Shown: positions 17,089-26,416, numbered from the stretch's first letter. The stretch is DNA of 64,000 bases from Streptomyces sp. NBC_00376 (GCF_036077095.1 NZ_CP107960.1:4650001-4714000), one strand, 5' to 3'. Program-made: numbers and translations. Notes: generated by a model from the sequence alone, not told the origin.

Positions 17089-17152
17089 GGCGTCGCAGGT
17101 TTCCTGGCGCCGCCCGATGGCCCTCGCGGTCCGGAGCGGGGATGCTGCTCGT

Positions 17153-18712
17153 ATGCCTGACGCAGCCGAGACGGGAACCCCGGGCGCCATCCGCGTCGCC
17201 TCCGCCGCCGGACGCTGGGTCGTCCTCACCACCGTCCTCGGCTCCAGCATGGCCATGCTGGACTCCACCGTCATCAACGTCGCGCTGCCCCGTATCGGCA
17301 AGGACCTCGGCACCGACCTGGCCGACCTCCAGTGGACCGTCACCGCCTACATGCTGACCCTCGCCGGGCTGATCCTCCTCGGCGGCGCCCTGGGCGACCG
17401 GTACGGGCGGCGGCGGGTCTTCGTCGTCGGCGTCGTCTGGTTCGCCGCCGCGTCGGTGCTGTGCGGTCTGGCGCCGAACGCCGCCGTCCTGATCGCCGCC
17501 CGCGCCCTCCAGGGCATCGGCGGGGCGCTCCTGACGCCCGGTTCGCTGGCCCTGATCCAGGCCAGCTTCCACCCCGACGACCGGGCCCGCGCGGTCGGGC
17601 TGTGGTCGGGGCTGGGCGGGGTCGGGGCCGCCATCGGGCCGTTCGTCGGCGGATGGCTGGTCGACGGGCCGGGCTGGCGGTGGGTGTTCCTGCTCAATGT
17701 GCCGCTCGCCGCGGTCTGTGTGCCGGTGGCGCTGCGCCACGTACCGGAATCGCGTGACCCGCATGCCCACGGGCGCTTCGACGTGCTGGGCGCCGTGCTC
17801 GCGGCGCTCGCCCTCGCCCTGGTGACGTACGCGCTGATCGAGGCGCCGGGGCAGGGGGCGTCCGGGGCGGTGATCGGGGCGGCCGTCGCGGGGGTGCTGC
17901 TCGGGGCGCTCTTCGTACGGGTGGAGCGCACCCGGGCGGAACCGATGCTGCCGCCCTCGGTCTTCGCGTCCCGGCAGTTCACCGCCGTCAATGTGATCAC
18001 CCTCTGCGTGTACGCGGCGCTCGGCGGTTACTTCTTCCTCTCCGCGATCCAGCTCCAGGTGGTGGCCGGGTACTCGGCGCTCGGCGCGGGCACGGCGCTG
18101 CTGCCGTCGACCGTCCTGATGCTGCTCTTCTCGGCCGCCTCGGGCGAGCTGGGCCAGCGCATCGGGCCCCGTATCCCGCTCACGGTCGGGCCACTGGTCG
18201 CCGCCGCGGGAATGCTGCTGATGCTGCGGGTCGGGCCCGGGTCGAACACCGTGTCCGGCTACCTCACCGACGTGCTGCCCGCGGTCGCCGTCCTCGGCGT
18301 CGGACTGGTCACCCTGGTCGCACCGCTCACCGCGACCGTCCTGGCCTCGGTGGACACCGCACGGGCCGGCCTCGCCAGCGGGATCAACAACGCGGCCGCC
18401 CGCGCCGCCGGGCTGATCGCGGTGGCCGCGCTGCCGCTGCTCGCCGGAATGGGACCGGAGGCCTACCGGAACGCCGACGAGTTCGCCGCGACCTTCCGCC
18501 GGGCCATGCCGATGTGTGCCGGGCTCCTCGTGCTGGGGGCGGCGATCGCCTGGGCGACCGTACGCAGACCCCTGGCCACGGCGGACGAGAAGGAGCAGGC
18601 GCGGCCCGAGTGCACCGTGCACTGCGGGATCGCCGCACCGCCCCTGGAACCGGCGCACGAGCAGGAGCAGAACCCGGCGCACGAGCAGGAGCAGAATCCG
18701 GGCGCACGCTGA
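17153..18712 (+). CDS. DHA2-family MFS drug exporter (EmrB/QacA type, 14 TM)
   Basis: 519 residues with about 14 transmembrane segments. The N-terminal SSMAMLDSTVINVALPRIG is the DHA2 family signature (motif D1), GDRYGRRRVF is the loop between helices 2 and 3, and GIGGALLTPGSLALI is the antiporter motif C region. ATG 17153 is preferred over ATG 17117, which adds 12 non-conserved residues. The C-terminal tail ends in two copies of AHEQEQNP, a small recent duplication at about 18655-18700. Proton-driven drug efflux is expected. It lies 64 bp after the MalY-like gene and may be co-transcribed. No regulator gene is adjacent. Confidence 0.93.
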   Translation: MPDAAETGTPGAIRVASAAGRWVVLTTVLGSSMAMLDSTVINVALPRIGKDLGTDLADLQWTVTAYMLTLAGLILLGGALGDRYGRRRVFVVGVVWFAAASVLCGLAPNAAVLIAARALQGIGGALLTPGSLALIQASFHPDDRARAVGLWSGLGGVGAAIGPFVGGWLVDGPGWRWVFLLNVPLAAVCVPVALRHVPESRDPHAHGRFDVLGAVLAALALALVTYALIEAPGQGASGAVIGAAVAGVLLGALFVRVERTRAEPMLPPSVFASRQFTAVNVITLCVYAALGGYFFLSAIQLQVVAGYSALGAGTALLPSTVLMLLFSAASGELGQRIGPRIPLTVGPLVAAAGMLLMLRVGPGSNTVSGYLTDVLPAVAVLGVGLVTLVAPLTATVLASVDTARAGLASGINNAAARAAGLIAVAALPLLAGMGPEAYRNADEFAATFRRAMPMCAGLLVLGAAIAWATVRRPLATADEKEQARPECTVHCGIAAPPLEPAHEQEQNPAHEQEQNPGAR

Positions 18713-18770
18713 CCGCGCACGCCGACGCCCGGGTACCCCCGGCGGGCGGGCGCCAGGCACACTTGAACCC

Positions 18771-19184
18771 ATGTCGATCCACGAGAACCTGCTCGGGGGC
18801 CCGCCCCCGACCCACCTGCCCGACGACCCGGAGCCGCGCGAACTGCTGGCGAACGGCGTGGCCCCGGCCGACGTCGCCGCGAAGTACCCGACCTCGTCCC
18901 TGGCCTGGGCGCAGCTCGCCGACGAGGCGTACGACGCCGGCCGCGTCGTCGAGTCGTACGCCTACGCCCGCACCGGCTACCACCGCGGCCTCGACGCGCT
19001 GCGCAGGGCCGGCTGGAAGGGCCACGGCCCCGTGCCGTTCGAGCACGAGCCGAACCGCGGCTTCCTGCGCGCCCTGCACGCCCTGGCGCGGGCCGCGCGG
19101 GCGATCGGCGAGCAGGAGGAGTACGAGCGCTGCTCGACGTTCCTGCGCGACTCCTCGCCCACCGCCGCCGAAACGCTGGGTTAG
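18771..19184 (+). CDS. DUF3151 family protein
   Basis: 137 residues. MSIHENLLGGPPPTHLPDD and the alpha-helical PTSSLAWAQLADEAYDAGRVVESYAYARTGYHRGLDALRRAGWKGHGPVPFEHEPNRGFLRALHAL match DUF3151, a TPR-like helical actinobacterial family without known function. ATG 18771 is the only sensible start. The stop codon TAG lies within the palindromic element at 19183, so the element abuts or has replaced the original 3' end. Confidence 0.9.
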   Translation: MSIHENLLGGPPPTHLPDDPEPRELLANGVAPADVAAKYPTSSLAWAQLADEAYDAGRVVESYAYARTGYHRGLDALRRAGWKGHGPVPFEHEPNRGFLRALHALARAARAIGEQEEYERCSTFLRDSSPTAAETLG

Positions 19185-19240
19185 GGTCTTTCGTTTGGAT
19201 CAGGCCCCGCGAGCCCGGCATGATCCAAACGAGAGGCCCT
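19183..19240. mobile_element. MITE-like palindromic element
   Basis: 20-bp arms (19183-19202 and 19221-19240) that match at 18 of 20 positions, around an 18-base centre. Core arm: TCGTTTGGATCA / TGATCCAAACGA. The size, AT-richer arms and lack of a T-run differ from the GC-rich terminators elsewhere in the window. I have the impression of similar palindromes dispersed in Streptomyces genomes; whether this one is mobile is inference. Confidence 0.5.
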
Positions 19241-19281
19241 AGGGTCGCCGGGCCCTCCAAGGGCTCCGAGAAGGTGTTCCG

Positions 19282-19313
19282 GGCCCCGCGGACGTATCGT
19301 CGTCCGCGGGGCC
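19282..19313 (+). terminator. Terminator downstream of the DUF3151 gene
   Basis: Perfect 13-bp stem (19282-19294 with 19301-19313) and a TATCGT loop. Confidence 0.75.
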
Positions 19314-19420
19314 TGCACGTTCTCCCGGCATCCGCTTAGGATGCCGACAGGGGACCGGAGCTCCATCACCTCACGGAAGGGGCGGACCGCTACCCGGAAG
19401 CTTGTGTCGAGGAGACAGCA

Positions 19421-20269
19421 ATGTCGACGATCCACCCCGACCCCGAAGCCACCGGTGCGCAGACCCCGCACCTCGACTTCGCGGGTACGACTCCGTACGA
19501 GGACTATGTCCAGGCGGATGTCCTGACCCATCTCCAGCACCCTCGCTCCGACGATCCGGGCGAGATGGTCTTCCTGGTCACCACCCAGGTCATGGAGCTG
19601 TGGTTCACCGTCATCGTCCATGAGTGGGAGACCGCCGCGCACGCCCTGCGCCAGGACCGGCTGAATGTCGCCCGCGACGCGCTGAAGCGGTCGGTGCGGG
19701 AGCTGGAGGCGCTCAACGCCTCCTGGACGCCGCTGGCCCAGCTCACCCCCGCCCAGTTCAACTCCTACCGCTCCGCGCTCGGCGAGGGTTCCGGTTTCCA
19801 GTCGGCGATGTACCGGCGGATGGAGTTCCTGCTCGGCGACAAGTCCGCGTCCATGCTGGTGCCGCACCGGGGCGCGCCCCGGGTCCACGCCGAGCTGGAG
19901 AAGGCGCTCGCCGAGCCGGGGCTGTACGACGAGACGCTGGCACTGCTCGCCCGGCGCGGGTTCGCCATACCGAAGGCCGTGCTCGGCCGGGACCTGACGC
20001 GGAAGTACGAACCGTCGCCCGAGGTCGAGGCGGTCTGGGCGGAGATCTACGCGGACCCCGAGCGCCACGACGAGCTGGTCCGGCTCGGCGAGGCGCTCAC
20101 CGACGTCGGCGAGCTGGTGTGGCGCTGGCGCAACGACCATCTCGTCGCCACCCGGCGCGCCATGGGCTCGAAGACCGGTACCGGCGGCTCCGCCGGGGTC
20201 GCCTGGCTGGAGAAGCGGGCCACGAAGAACGTCTTCCCCGAGCTGTGGACGGCGCGCAGCCATGTCTGA
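19421..20269 (+). CDS. kynA: Tryptophan 2,3-dioxygenase
   Basis: 282 residues, the bacterial TDO size. FLVTTQVMELWF at 51-62, the distal-pocket SALGEGSGFQS at 118-128, and WRNDHLVATRRAMGSKTGTGGSAGVAWL at 236-263 with heme-ligand His240 and substrate-loop residues are diagnostic. It opens the tryptophan indole ring to N-formylkynurenine with O2 and heme. GAGGAGACAGCA precedes ATG 19421. The last 8 bases overlap the kynureninase start (20262), so the pair is coupled. Confidence 0.97.
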   Translation: MSTIHPDPEATGAQTPHLDFAGTTPYEDYVQADVLTHLQHPRSDDPGEMVFLVTTQVMELWFTVIVHEWETAAHALRQDRLNVARDALKRSVRELEALNASWTPLAQLTPAQFNSYRSALGEGSGFQSAMYRRMEFLLGDKSASMLVPHRGAPRVHAELEKALAEPGLYDETLALLARRGFAIPKAVLGRDLTRKYEPSPEVEAVWAEIYADPERHDELVRLGEALTDVGELVWRWRNDHLVATRRAMGSKTGTGGSAGVAWLEKRATKNVFPELWTARSHV

Positions 20270-21494
20270 GACCTTCGCTGCCGTGCCCGAGAACTCCGTT
20301 GCCACCTCCGAGTCCCTTGCCGCGCGGGCCGCGGCACTCGACGCCGCCGACCCGCTCGCGGACCGGCGCAAGCTCTTCGCCCTCGACGACACCGTCTACC
20401 TCGACGGCAACTCGCTCGGCGCGCTGCCGGCTCACGTGCCCGCCCGGGTGCAGGAGGTCCTCACCCGCGAGTGGGGCGAGCTGCGCATCCGGTCCTGGGA
20501 CGAGAGCGGCTGGTGGACCGCGCCGGAACGGATCGGTGACCGGATCGCCCCGCTCGTCGGCGCCGCCGCCGGGCAGATCGTGGTGGGCGACTCCACCAGC
20601 GTGAACGTCTTCAAGGCCGTCGTCGCCGCGACCCGGCTGGCGCCGGAGGGCCGCGACGAGATCCTCGTCGACGCGACGACCTTTCCCACGGACGGGTACA
20701 TCGCCCGGTCCGCCGCCCGGATGACCGGCCACCGGATCGTCCCGGTCGCCCCCGCCGAGGTGCCGGACGCGCTGGGCCCCCGTACCGCGGCCGTGCTGCT
20801 CAACCATGTCGACTACCGCACCGGCAGGCTCCACGACCTGCCCGGACTCACCGCCGCCGTGCACGGGGCGGGCGCCATCGCCGTCTGGGACCTGTGCCAC
20901 AGCGCGGGCGCCCTGCCCGTCGGCCTCGACGAACACGGCGTGGACCTGGCGGTCGGCTGCACGTACAAGTACCTGAACGGCGGCCCCGGTTCGCCCGCGT
21001 ACATCTATATCGCCGAGCGCCACCAAGCGGCCTTCGACTCGCCCCTGCCGGGGTGGACCTCGCACGCCGACCCGTTCGGCGTGACCCCTGAGTACACCCC
21101 GGCCGACGGCGCGGTACGGGGCCGGGTCGGCACCCCCGACATCGTCTCCATGCTTACGCTCGAAGCAGCGCTGGACGTGTGGGACGGGGTGTCCATCGAC
21201 GAGGTACGGGCCAAGTCCCTGGCGCTGACGGACTTCTTCCAGGAGTGCGTCGCCCGGTACGCGCCCGAGGGCCGGGTCCCCTCCATCACCCCCGCACGCG
21301 CGGAGCGCGGCAGCCAGGTCGCGCTGCGCTGCGAGGACGCGGAACAGGTGATGGGTGGACTCATCGCCCGGGGCGTCGTCGGTGACCTGCGCCGGCCGGA
21401 CGTGCTGCGGTTCGGATTCACGCCGCTGTACGTCGGGTTCGCGGACGTGGAGCGGGCGGCGCGGGTGCTGGGCGAGGTGCTGGCCCAGCAGTAG
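20262..21494 (+). CDS. kynU: Kynureninase
   Basis: 410 residues. YLDGNSLGALP at 46-56, RSWDESGWWTAPERIGDRIAPLVGA, DSTSVNVFKAV at 110-120 (phosphate loop), VWDLCHSAGALP with PLP-contacting Asp210, and GCTYKYLNGGPGSPAY with Schiff-base lysine 236 are kynureninase signatures. It cleaves kynurenine to anthranilate and alanine. The start overlaps kynA by 8 bp. No kynurenine 3-monooxygenase gene is present in the window, so the local route ends at anthranilate. Confidence 0.97.
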   Translation: MSETFAAVPENSVATSESLAARAAALDAADPLADRRKLFALDDTVYLDGNSLGALPAHVPARVQEVLTREWGELRIRSWDESGWWTAPERIGDRIAPLVGAAAGQIVVGDSTSVNVFKAVVAATRLAPEGRDEILVDATTFPTDGYIARSAARMTGHRIVPVAPAEVPDALGPRTAAVLLNHVDYRTGRLHDLPGLTAAVHGAGAIAVWDLCHSAGALPVGLDEHGVDLAVGCTYKYLNGGPGSPAYIYIAERHQAAFDSPLPGWTSHADPFGVTPEYTPADGAVRGRVGTPDIVSMLTLEAALDVWDGVSIDEVRAKSLALTDFFQECVARYAPEGRVPSITPARAERGSQVALRCEDAEQVMGGLIARGVVGDLRRPDVLRFGFTPLYVGFADVERAARVLGEVLAQQ

Positions 21495-21615
21495 CAGGGG
21501 AAGCCCACGGGCATCCCCGGGGCCGTGATCCTCCGCGGGGACGGGAACCTTCCGTACTGGTACCGTCCCCGCAGGTCAGGCCAGTTGGGCACAGCTACAG
21601 GACGGTTGGAGCAGC

Positions 21616-22491
21616 ATGTCGGATTCTGCCGCGCGTGATCGGGACGCAGCCGAGACCGAGTCGGCCCTCTCGCATCCACCGGTCGCCCCCGATGCGTCCG
21701 CCGCCTACGGCAGCCACCCCGACCAGCTGATCGACTTCTACGCCCCGCGCGACGGGCGGACCGGGGCGCCGGTCGTGGTCGTGCTGCACGGCGGGGCATG
21801 GCGGGCGCCGTACGACCGGCAGCATGTGTCGCCGTTCGCGGACTTCCTGGCCCGGCGCGGGTTCGCCGTAGCCAGCGTCGAGTACCGGCGCGGCGGCGAG
21901 ATCCCGCAGCAGCGGGGCTCCGGACCGGTCGCGGGCCGCTGGCCGGAGACCTTCGACGACGTCGCCGCGGCGATGGACGCGCTGCCGGCGCTGCTGGCCA
22001 GGGAGCTCCCGGAGGCCGACGCCCGGCGGATAGTCGTCACCGGGCACTCGGCCGGCGGGCAGCTGGCGCTGTGGGCCGCCGCCCGGCACGTACTGCCCGA
22101 GGGGTCGCCGTGGCGGCTGCCCGCGCCGCCGCAGCTGCGGGGCGTCGTCGCCCTCGCTCCCATCGCCGACTTCGCCACCGCCGTCGAGCTGGACGTGTGC
22201 TCGGGGGCGGTCGGCCAACTCCTCGGCGGCGAGGAGGACTTCGCGGAGCGTGCCGCGCACGCCGACCCGGCCGTGCTGCTGCCCACCGGCATCGCCACCA
22301 CCGTGGTGCAGGGCACCACCGACATCGATGTGCCGCAGGCGGTCGCGGAGGCATTCGTCGACGCGGCGGCGAAGGCGGGCGAGACGGTGGGGCTGACCCT
22401 GCTGCCCGAGGTGGGTCACTACCCGCTGATCGACCCGGCGGCGGACGCGTGCGCGGTGGTGGCGGAGGAGCTCGCACAGCTCGCCTGGTGA
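21616..22491 (+). CDS. Alpha/beta hydrolase, probable kynurenine formamidase
   Basis: 291 residues. The esterase/lipase oxyanion motif LHGGAW at 57-62, nucleophile elbow GHSAGG with Ser145 at 143-148, a late Asp in GTTDIDVP and a His in EVGHYPLIDP give a complete triad in the order of AFMID-type formamidases. It lies 121 bp after kynureninase on the same strand. TDO yields N-formylkynurenine and kynureninase needs kynurenine, so this enzyme fills the missing middle step. The specific activity is inferred from context; a general carboxylesterase is the alternative. Confidence 0.8.
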   Translation: MSDSAARDRDAAETESALSHPPVAPDASAAYGSHPDQLIDFYAPRDGRTGAPVVVVLHGGAWRAPYDRQHVSPFADFLARRGFAVASVEYRRGGEIPQQRGSGPVAGRWPETFDDVAAAMDALPALLARELPEADARRIVVTGHSAGGQLALWAAARHVLPEGSPWRLPAPPQLRGVVALAPIADFATAVELDVCSGAVGQLLGGEEDFAERAAHADPAVLLPTGIATTVVQGTTDIDVPQAVAEAFVDAAAKAGETVGLTLLPEVGHYPLIDPAADACAVVAEELAQLAW

Positions 22492-22621
22492 GGGGCGTTT
22501 CCGGTCGCCTGGTGAGAGCCGGGCAGGCCGCTCGGCGGAGTCCGTAGTACTTGCGATGGACGGCCCGGAATCCGTATCACTGCTGACGACCGGGCCGGGC
22601 CCGCCCGCCTAACGTGGAAGC

Positions 22622-23923
22622 GTGACCGAGACCAAGAGCAGAAGCCCGGAGTTCCAGCTGGCGGCGGGGGCGATAGGCGGCCTCCGGCAGGCCCTCTTCA
22701 ACGACGCGTTCGCCTACCGCCCGATGCCGCGGCTGGGGACCGACGGGCCGGTGATCCGCCGGCTGCCGAAGCGGATGCAGGAGCGCGCCACCTGGGCGCT
22801 GCACGCGGTCGTGTTGCTGGCCGCGCTCATCGCCTTTCTGCTGGGGGTGGCCCAGGCGGAGTATCCGCTCGCCGAGGTGCTCGCCGTGTTCCCGGCCATC
22901 GGTGTGGCGATGACGCTGGTCAGGCCGGTCGGGGCGTTCTGGATGTCGTTGCTGCTGACGCCGGTGACCGCGGTGTTCGGCAACGGCGGGTGGCCGTGGG
23001 GGCCGGTCACGTTCTTCACGCACCTGGTCGTGCTGATCGTCGTCGCGGCCAGGACCGGGCGGCGCACCGCGGCCTGGATGTGGGGCCTGACCGTGCTGCT
23101 CGGCGTGGTCATGGAGAACCTCGTCTGGCGGCCCGGGACCACCACCTTCGGGATGGCTCTGACCTCGGCGTTCGCCCTGCTGGTGGTCTCCACGGTGCAG
23201 ATCCGCCGTGACGCGGAGCGCGAGGTGACGGTGCAGCGGACCGTGACCGCCGTCGAGCGCGACCGGCGCACCCTGCTGGAGGAGCGCACCACCATCGCCC
23301 GTGAGCTGCACGACGTGGTCGCGCACCACATGTCGGTCGTCGCGATCCAGGCCGAGGCCGCCCCGTACCGGGTGGAGAATCCGCCGCCCGAGCTGGAGCA
23401 GGCATTCGTCACGATCCGGGAGAACGCCGTCGCCGCCCTCACCGAACTGCGCCGGGTCCTCGGTGTCGTACGCGCCGAGGACTACCATGCGCCGGACGCC
23501 CCGCAGCCCACGCTCGCCCAGCTCGACGGGCTCCTCGCCAACGTGAGCGAGGCGGGCCTGACGGCGGAGAAGACCGTCACCGGTGCGGTGCGCGAACTGC
23601 CGCAGGGGGTCGAGCTGTCGGCGTACCGGATCATCCAGGAGGCCCTCAGCAACACGCTGCGGCACGCGCCGGGCGCCACCGCCAGGGTGGAGATCGGCTA
23701 TGTGCTGGGCGGGCTCGGTGTACGTGTCGTCAACGGGCCGCCCACCGGTCCGGTGAAGCCCTCGCCGGGCGCGGGCCACGGGATCACCGGGATGCGGGAG
23801 CGGGTCGCGATGCTGAACGGCGACATGACGGCCGACGCGACCACCGACGGCGGGTACGAGATCACGGTGTTCATCCCCGTACAGGCCGGTTCCGATTCCC
23901 TGGAACAGGCGGACCGGGCATGA
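22622..23923 (+). CDS. NarL-group sensor histidine kinase
   Basis: 433 residues. After a 55-residue cytoplasmic lead there are about five transmembrane segments (60-195), then a coiled segment and a HisKA_3 dimerisation domain with IARELHDVVAHHMSVV, phospho-acceptor His230. The C-terminal ATPase region holds YRIIQEALSNTLRHA (N box) and GHGITGMRERVAMLNG (G box). There is no large extracytoplasmic domain, so sensing is probably within the membrane. GTG 22622 is the start, and the stop overlaps the response regulator by ATGA. Confidence 0.95.
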   Translation: MTETKSRSPEFQLAAGAIGGLRQALFNDAFAYRPMPRLGTDGPVIRRLPKRMQERATWALHAVVLLAALIAFLLGVAQAEYPLAEVLAVFPAIGVAMTLVRPVGAFWMSLLLTPVTAVFGNGGWPWGPVTFFTHLVVLIVVAARTGRRTAAWMWGLTVLLGVVMENLVWRPGTTTFGMALTSAFALLVVSTVQIRRDAEREVTVQRTVTAVERDRRTLLEERTTIARELHDVVAHHMSVVAIQAEAAPYRVENPPPELEQAFVTIRENAVAALTELRRVLGVVRAEDYHAPDAPQPTLAQLDGLLANVSEAGLTAEKTVTGAVRELPQGVELSAYRIIQEALSNTLRHAPGATARVEIGYVLGGLGVRVVNGPPTGPVKPSPGAGHGITGMRERVAMLNGDMTADATTDGGYEITVFIPVQAGSDSLEQADRA

Positions 23924-24612
23924 GCGGCATGAGCACTCCCACCGCCCCGTCCCCGTCCATCCGGGTGCTGATCGTGGACGACCAGATGATGGTCCGTGAG
24001 GGCTTTTCGGTACTTCTCAACGCCATGCCGGGGATCGAGGTCGTCGGCGAGGCGGTCGACGGCCGGCAGGCCATCGCACAGGTCGCGGCCCTGCGCCCCG
24101 ACGTGGTCCTGATGGACATCCGGATGCCGGAACTCAACGGCATCGAGGCCACCCGCGAGATCGTCGCCGCCGACGCGGACGCCAAGGTCCTGGTGCTGAC
24201 CACCTTCGACCTCGACGAGTACGTGTACCAGGCGCTGCGCGCCGGGGCTTCCGGCTTCCTCCTCAAGGACGCCTCCGCACGCCAGCTCGCGGACGGGGTA
24301 CGGGTGGTGGCCGCGGGCGAGGCGCTGCTCGCGCCGACCGTCACCAAGCGGCTGATCAACGAGTTCTCGAAGCTCGCGGAGGCCCCGCGCTCACCCGCGC
24401 TGGCACGGGTCGGCGACCTCACCGAGCGCGAGACGGAGGTGCTCGTCCTCATCGCGCAGGGCCGGTCCAACGCCGAGATCGCCTCGCATCTGGTGGTGGC
24501 CGAGTCCACCATCAAGACCCATGTGAGTCGGATCCTGGTGAAGCTGGGGCTGCGCGACCGCACTCAGGCGGCCGTCTTCGCGTACGAGGCCCGCCTGGTC
24601 ACACCTTCCTGA
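23920..24612 (+). CDS. NarL/LuxR-family response regulator
   Basis: 230 residues. The receiver domain has acidic Asp20/21, phospho-acceptor Asp66 in VLMDIRMP, a TTF switch and Lys in GFLLKDAS. The C-terminal LuxR HTH is LTERETEVLVLIAQGRSNAEI...ESTIKTHVSRILVKLGLRDR. It is translationally coupled to the kinase and is its cognate partner. Targets are unknown; the downstream P450 gene is separated by 140 bp of repeat-bearing DNA. Confidence 0.97.
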   Translation: MSGMSTPTAPSPSIRVLIVDDQMMVREGFSVLLNAMPGIEVVGEAVDGRQAIAQVAALRPDVVLMDIRMPELNGIEATREIVAADADAKVLVLTTFDLDEYVYQALRAGASGFLLKDASARQLADGVRVVAAGEALLAPTVTKRLINEFSKLAEAPRSPALARVGDLTERETEVLVLIAQGRSNAEIASHLVVAESTIKTHVSRILVKLGLRDRTQAAVFAYEARLVTPS

Positions 24613-24666
24613 GAGGGGGTGGTGGATGGGAGGCGGATGGGGGCGGTCGGCGGCCGGGGGACGGCC

Positions 24667-24715
24667 GGGTCGGTCCGTGGCCGGGGGATGGCTGGGGTCG
24701 GTCCGTGGCCGGGGG
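24667..24715. repeat. 21-bp direct repeat
   Basis: Identical 21-base copies at 24667-24687 and 24695-24715 (28-bp period), within the spacer between the response regulator and the P450. Probably slippage in GC-rich DNA. Confidence 0.7.
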
Positions 24716-24751
24716 TGGTCTGTGGCCCGGAGGTGCGGTTAGCGTCCGGCT

Positions 24752-25981
24752 ATGCACCAGTCCCCCCGTTCCGCGGCCGATGCCCCCTTCGACCCCTGGT
24801 CCCCGGCCTTCGTCGCCGACCCGTACCCCGCCTACGCCGCACTGCGCGCCACCGGCCGGGTGCACCGCTTCGAGCCGACCGACCAGTGGCTCGTCCCGCA
24901 CCACGCGGATGTGTCCGCGCTGCTGCGCGACCGCCGCCTGGGCCGCACGTACCTGCACCGCTTCACCCACGAGGAGTTCGGCCGCACGCCGCCGCCCGCC
25001 GAGCACGAGCCCTTCCACACCCTCAACGGACAGGGGCTCCTCGACCTGGAGGCCCCCGACCACACCCGGATCCGGCGCCTGGTCTCCAAGGCGTTCACTC
25101 CGCGTACGGTCGAGCAACTCGTCCCGACCGTGCGGCGGCTGGCCGCCGAGCTGGTCGACTCGTTCGTCGAGGCGGGCGGCGGCGATCTGCTCACGGCGGT
25201 CGCCGAGCCGCTGCCGGTGGCCGTCATCGCCGAGATGCTCGGCATCCCGGAGTCCGACCGGGGCCCGCTGCGGCCCTGGTCCGCGGCGATCTGCGGAATG
25301 TTCGAGCTGAACCCGTCCGAGGAGACCGCGCACGCCGCCGTCCGCGCCTCGCTCGACTTCTCCGCGTATCTGCGCGAGCTGATCGAGGAGCGGCGCAAGA
25401 ACCCCGGTACGGATCTGATCTCCGCGCTCATCGCCGCCCACGACGAGGGGGAGCGGCTGAGCGAACAGGAGATGATCTCCACCTGTGTGCTGCTGCTGAA
25501 CGCGGGCCACGAGGCGACCGTCAACACCACTGTGAACGGCTGGTGGACGCTGCTGCGCCACCCCGAGCAGCTGGCCGCACTGCGCGCCGACCACGGCCTG
25601 CTGCCGACGGCCATCGAGGAGCTGATGCGGTACGACACCCCGTTGCAGATGTTCGAGCGCTGGGTCCTGGACGACATCGAGATCGACGGCACGGTCATTC
25701 CGCGTGGCTCGGAGGTGGCCCTGCTCTTCGGCTCGGCCAACCGCGACCCGGCCCGCTTCACCGACCCGGACACCCTGGACCTGGCCCGGCAGGACAACCC
25801 GCACATCACCTTCGGTGCGGGCATCCACTTCTGCCTGGGCGCCCCGCTGGCCCGGGTCGAACTGGCCGCGTCCTTCGGTGAACTGCTGCGCCGCGCCCCG
25901 GGGATGCGGCTGGCGGCCGAGCCGGAGTGGAACCCGGGCTATGTGATCAGGGGCCTGAAGGAACTCCGCGTGGAGCTGTGA
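24752..25981 (+). CDS. Cytochrome P450 (CYP107-like)
   Basis: 409 residues, standard soluble bacterial P450. The I-helix oxygen-activation motif is AGHEAT at 251-256, the K-helix ExxR is Glu290-Arg293, and the heme loop FGAGIHFCLGAPLAR has thiolate Cys361. Substrate-recognition regions are full length. No ferredoxin or reductase gene adjoins, so it depends on partners elsewhere. From memory this position in S. coelicolor holds CYP107T1 (SCO3636); orthology needs checking. The substrate is unknown. Confidence 0.93.
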   Translation: MHQSPRSAADAPFDPWSPAFVADPYPAYAALRATGRVHRFEPTDQWLVPHHADVSALLRDRRLGRTYLHRFTHEEFGRTPPPAEHEPFHTLNGQGLLDLEAPDHTRIRRLVSKAFTPRTVEQLVPTVRRLAAELVDSFVEAGGGDLLTAVAEPLPVAVIAEMLGIPESDRGPLRPWSAAICGMFELNPSEETAHAAVRASLDFSAYLRELIEERRKNPGTDLISALIAAHDEGERLSEQEMISTCVLLLNAGHEATVNTTVNGWWTLLRHPEQLAALRADHGLLPTAIEELMRYDTPLQMFERWVLDDIEIDGTVIPRGSEVALLFGSANRDPARFTDPDTLDLARQDNPHITFGAGIHFCLGAPLARVELAASFGELLRRAPGMRLAAEPEWNPGYVIRGLKELRVEL

Positions 25982-26074
25982 CGGCAGCGGGGGCGAGAGT
26001 GCGGGGCCAGGGCGCGGGCGGGGACAGGGGCGAGGGTGCGGGCCGCGGACCGGGCGTCCGGCCGCCCCCCGCGC

Positions 26075-26404
26075 TCAGCACCCCGGTCCGCAGGCCAGGG
26101 GCGGGCCCTCCAGTACGTCGAAGGCCACCCCGAAACCGGTGAGGGCGGCGAGCGCCACCGCCGCCCCGAGCGCCCGCCGCCACTTCCGCCCCGCGAGGGC
26201 GACGAGGACGAGCCCGGCCGCGATGCCGCCGAGCGTCATGACCGGCAGCCCGAGCCAGAGCACGTTCCACTCCGACTCGCCCTCGAAGCCGCCGAAGACG
26301 CCATGCCTGCCGTACGGCGCCCAGGCGAGCACCCCGGCCGCCGCGCCCGCGGCGACGACCAGGCATCCGACGGCCCCACGGACGGCTTCGCTTCGGTTCT
26401 CCAT
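26075..26404 (-). CDS. Small three-helix membrane protein
   Basis: 109 residues with hydrophobic segments at about 10-28, 48-67 and 77-95, a short loop rich in Gly/Trp between helices 1 and 2, and a CGPGC end. ATG 26404 has no strong Shine-Dalgarno. It lies downstream of the ABC operon terminator on the same strand, so it probably has its own promoter. I recognise no family. Confidence 0.65.
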   Translation of the reverse strand: MENRSEAVRGAVGCLVVAAGAAAGVLAWAPYGRHGVFGGFEGESEWNVLWLGLPVMTLGGIAAGLVLVALAGRKWRRALGAAVALAALTGFGVAFDVLEGPPLACGPGC

Positions 26405-26416
26405 GAACGCAGTGAC

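Noticed and set aside
14182..17343. Antisense open frame of about 1,050 codons across pyrE, fba and the MalY-like gene
   Set aside because: It crosses three solid genes and their spacers, including parS; codon bias fits the plus strand.
24613..24751. Small gene between the response regulator and P450
   Set aside because: The stretch is a GGTCGG-type direct repeat with no ribosome-binding site or conserved product.
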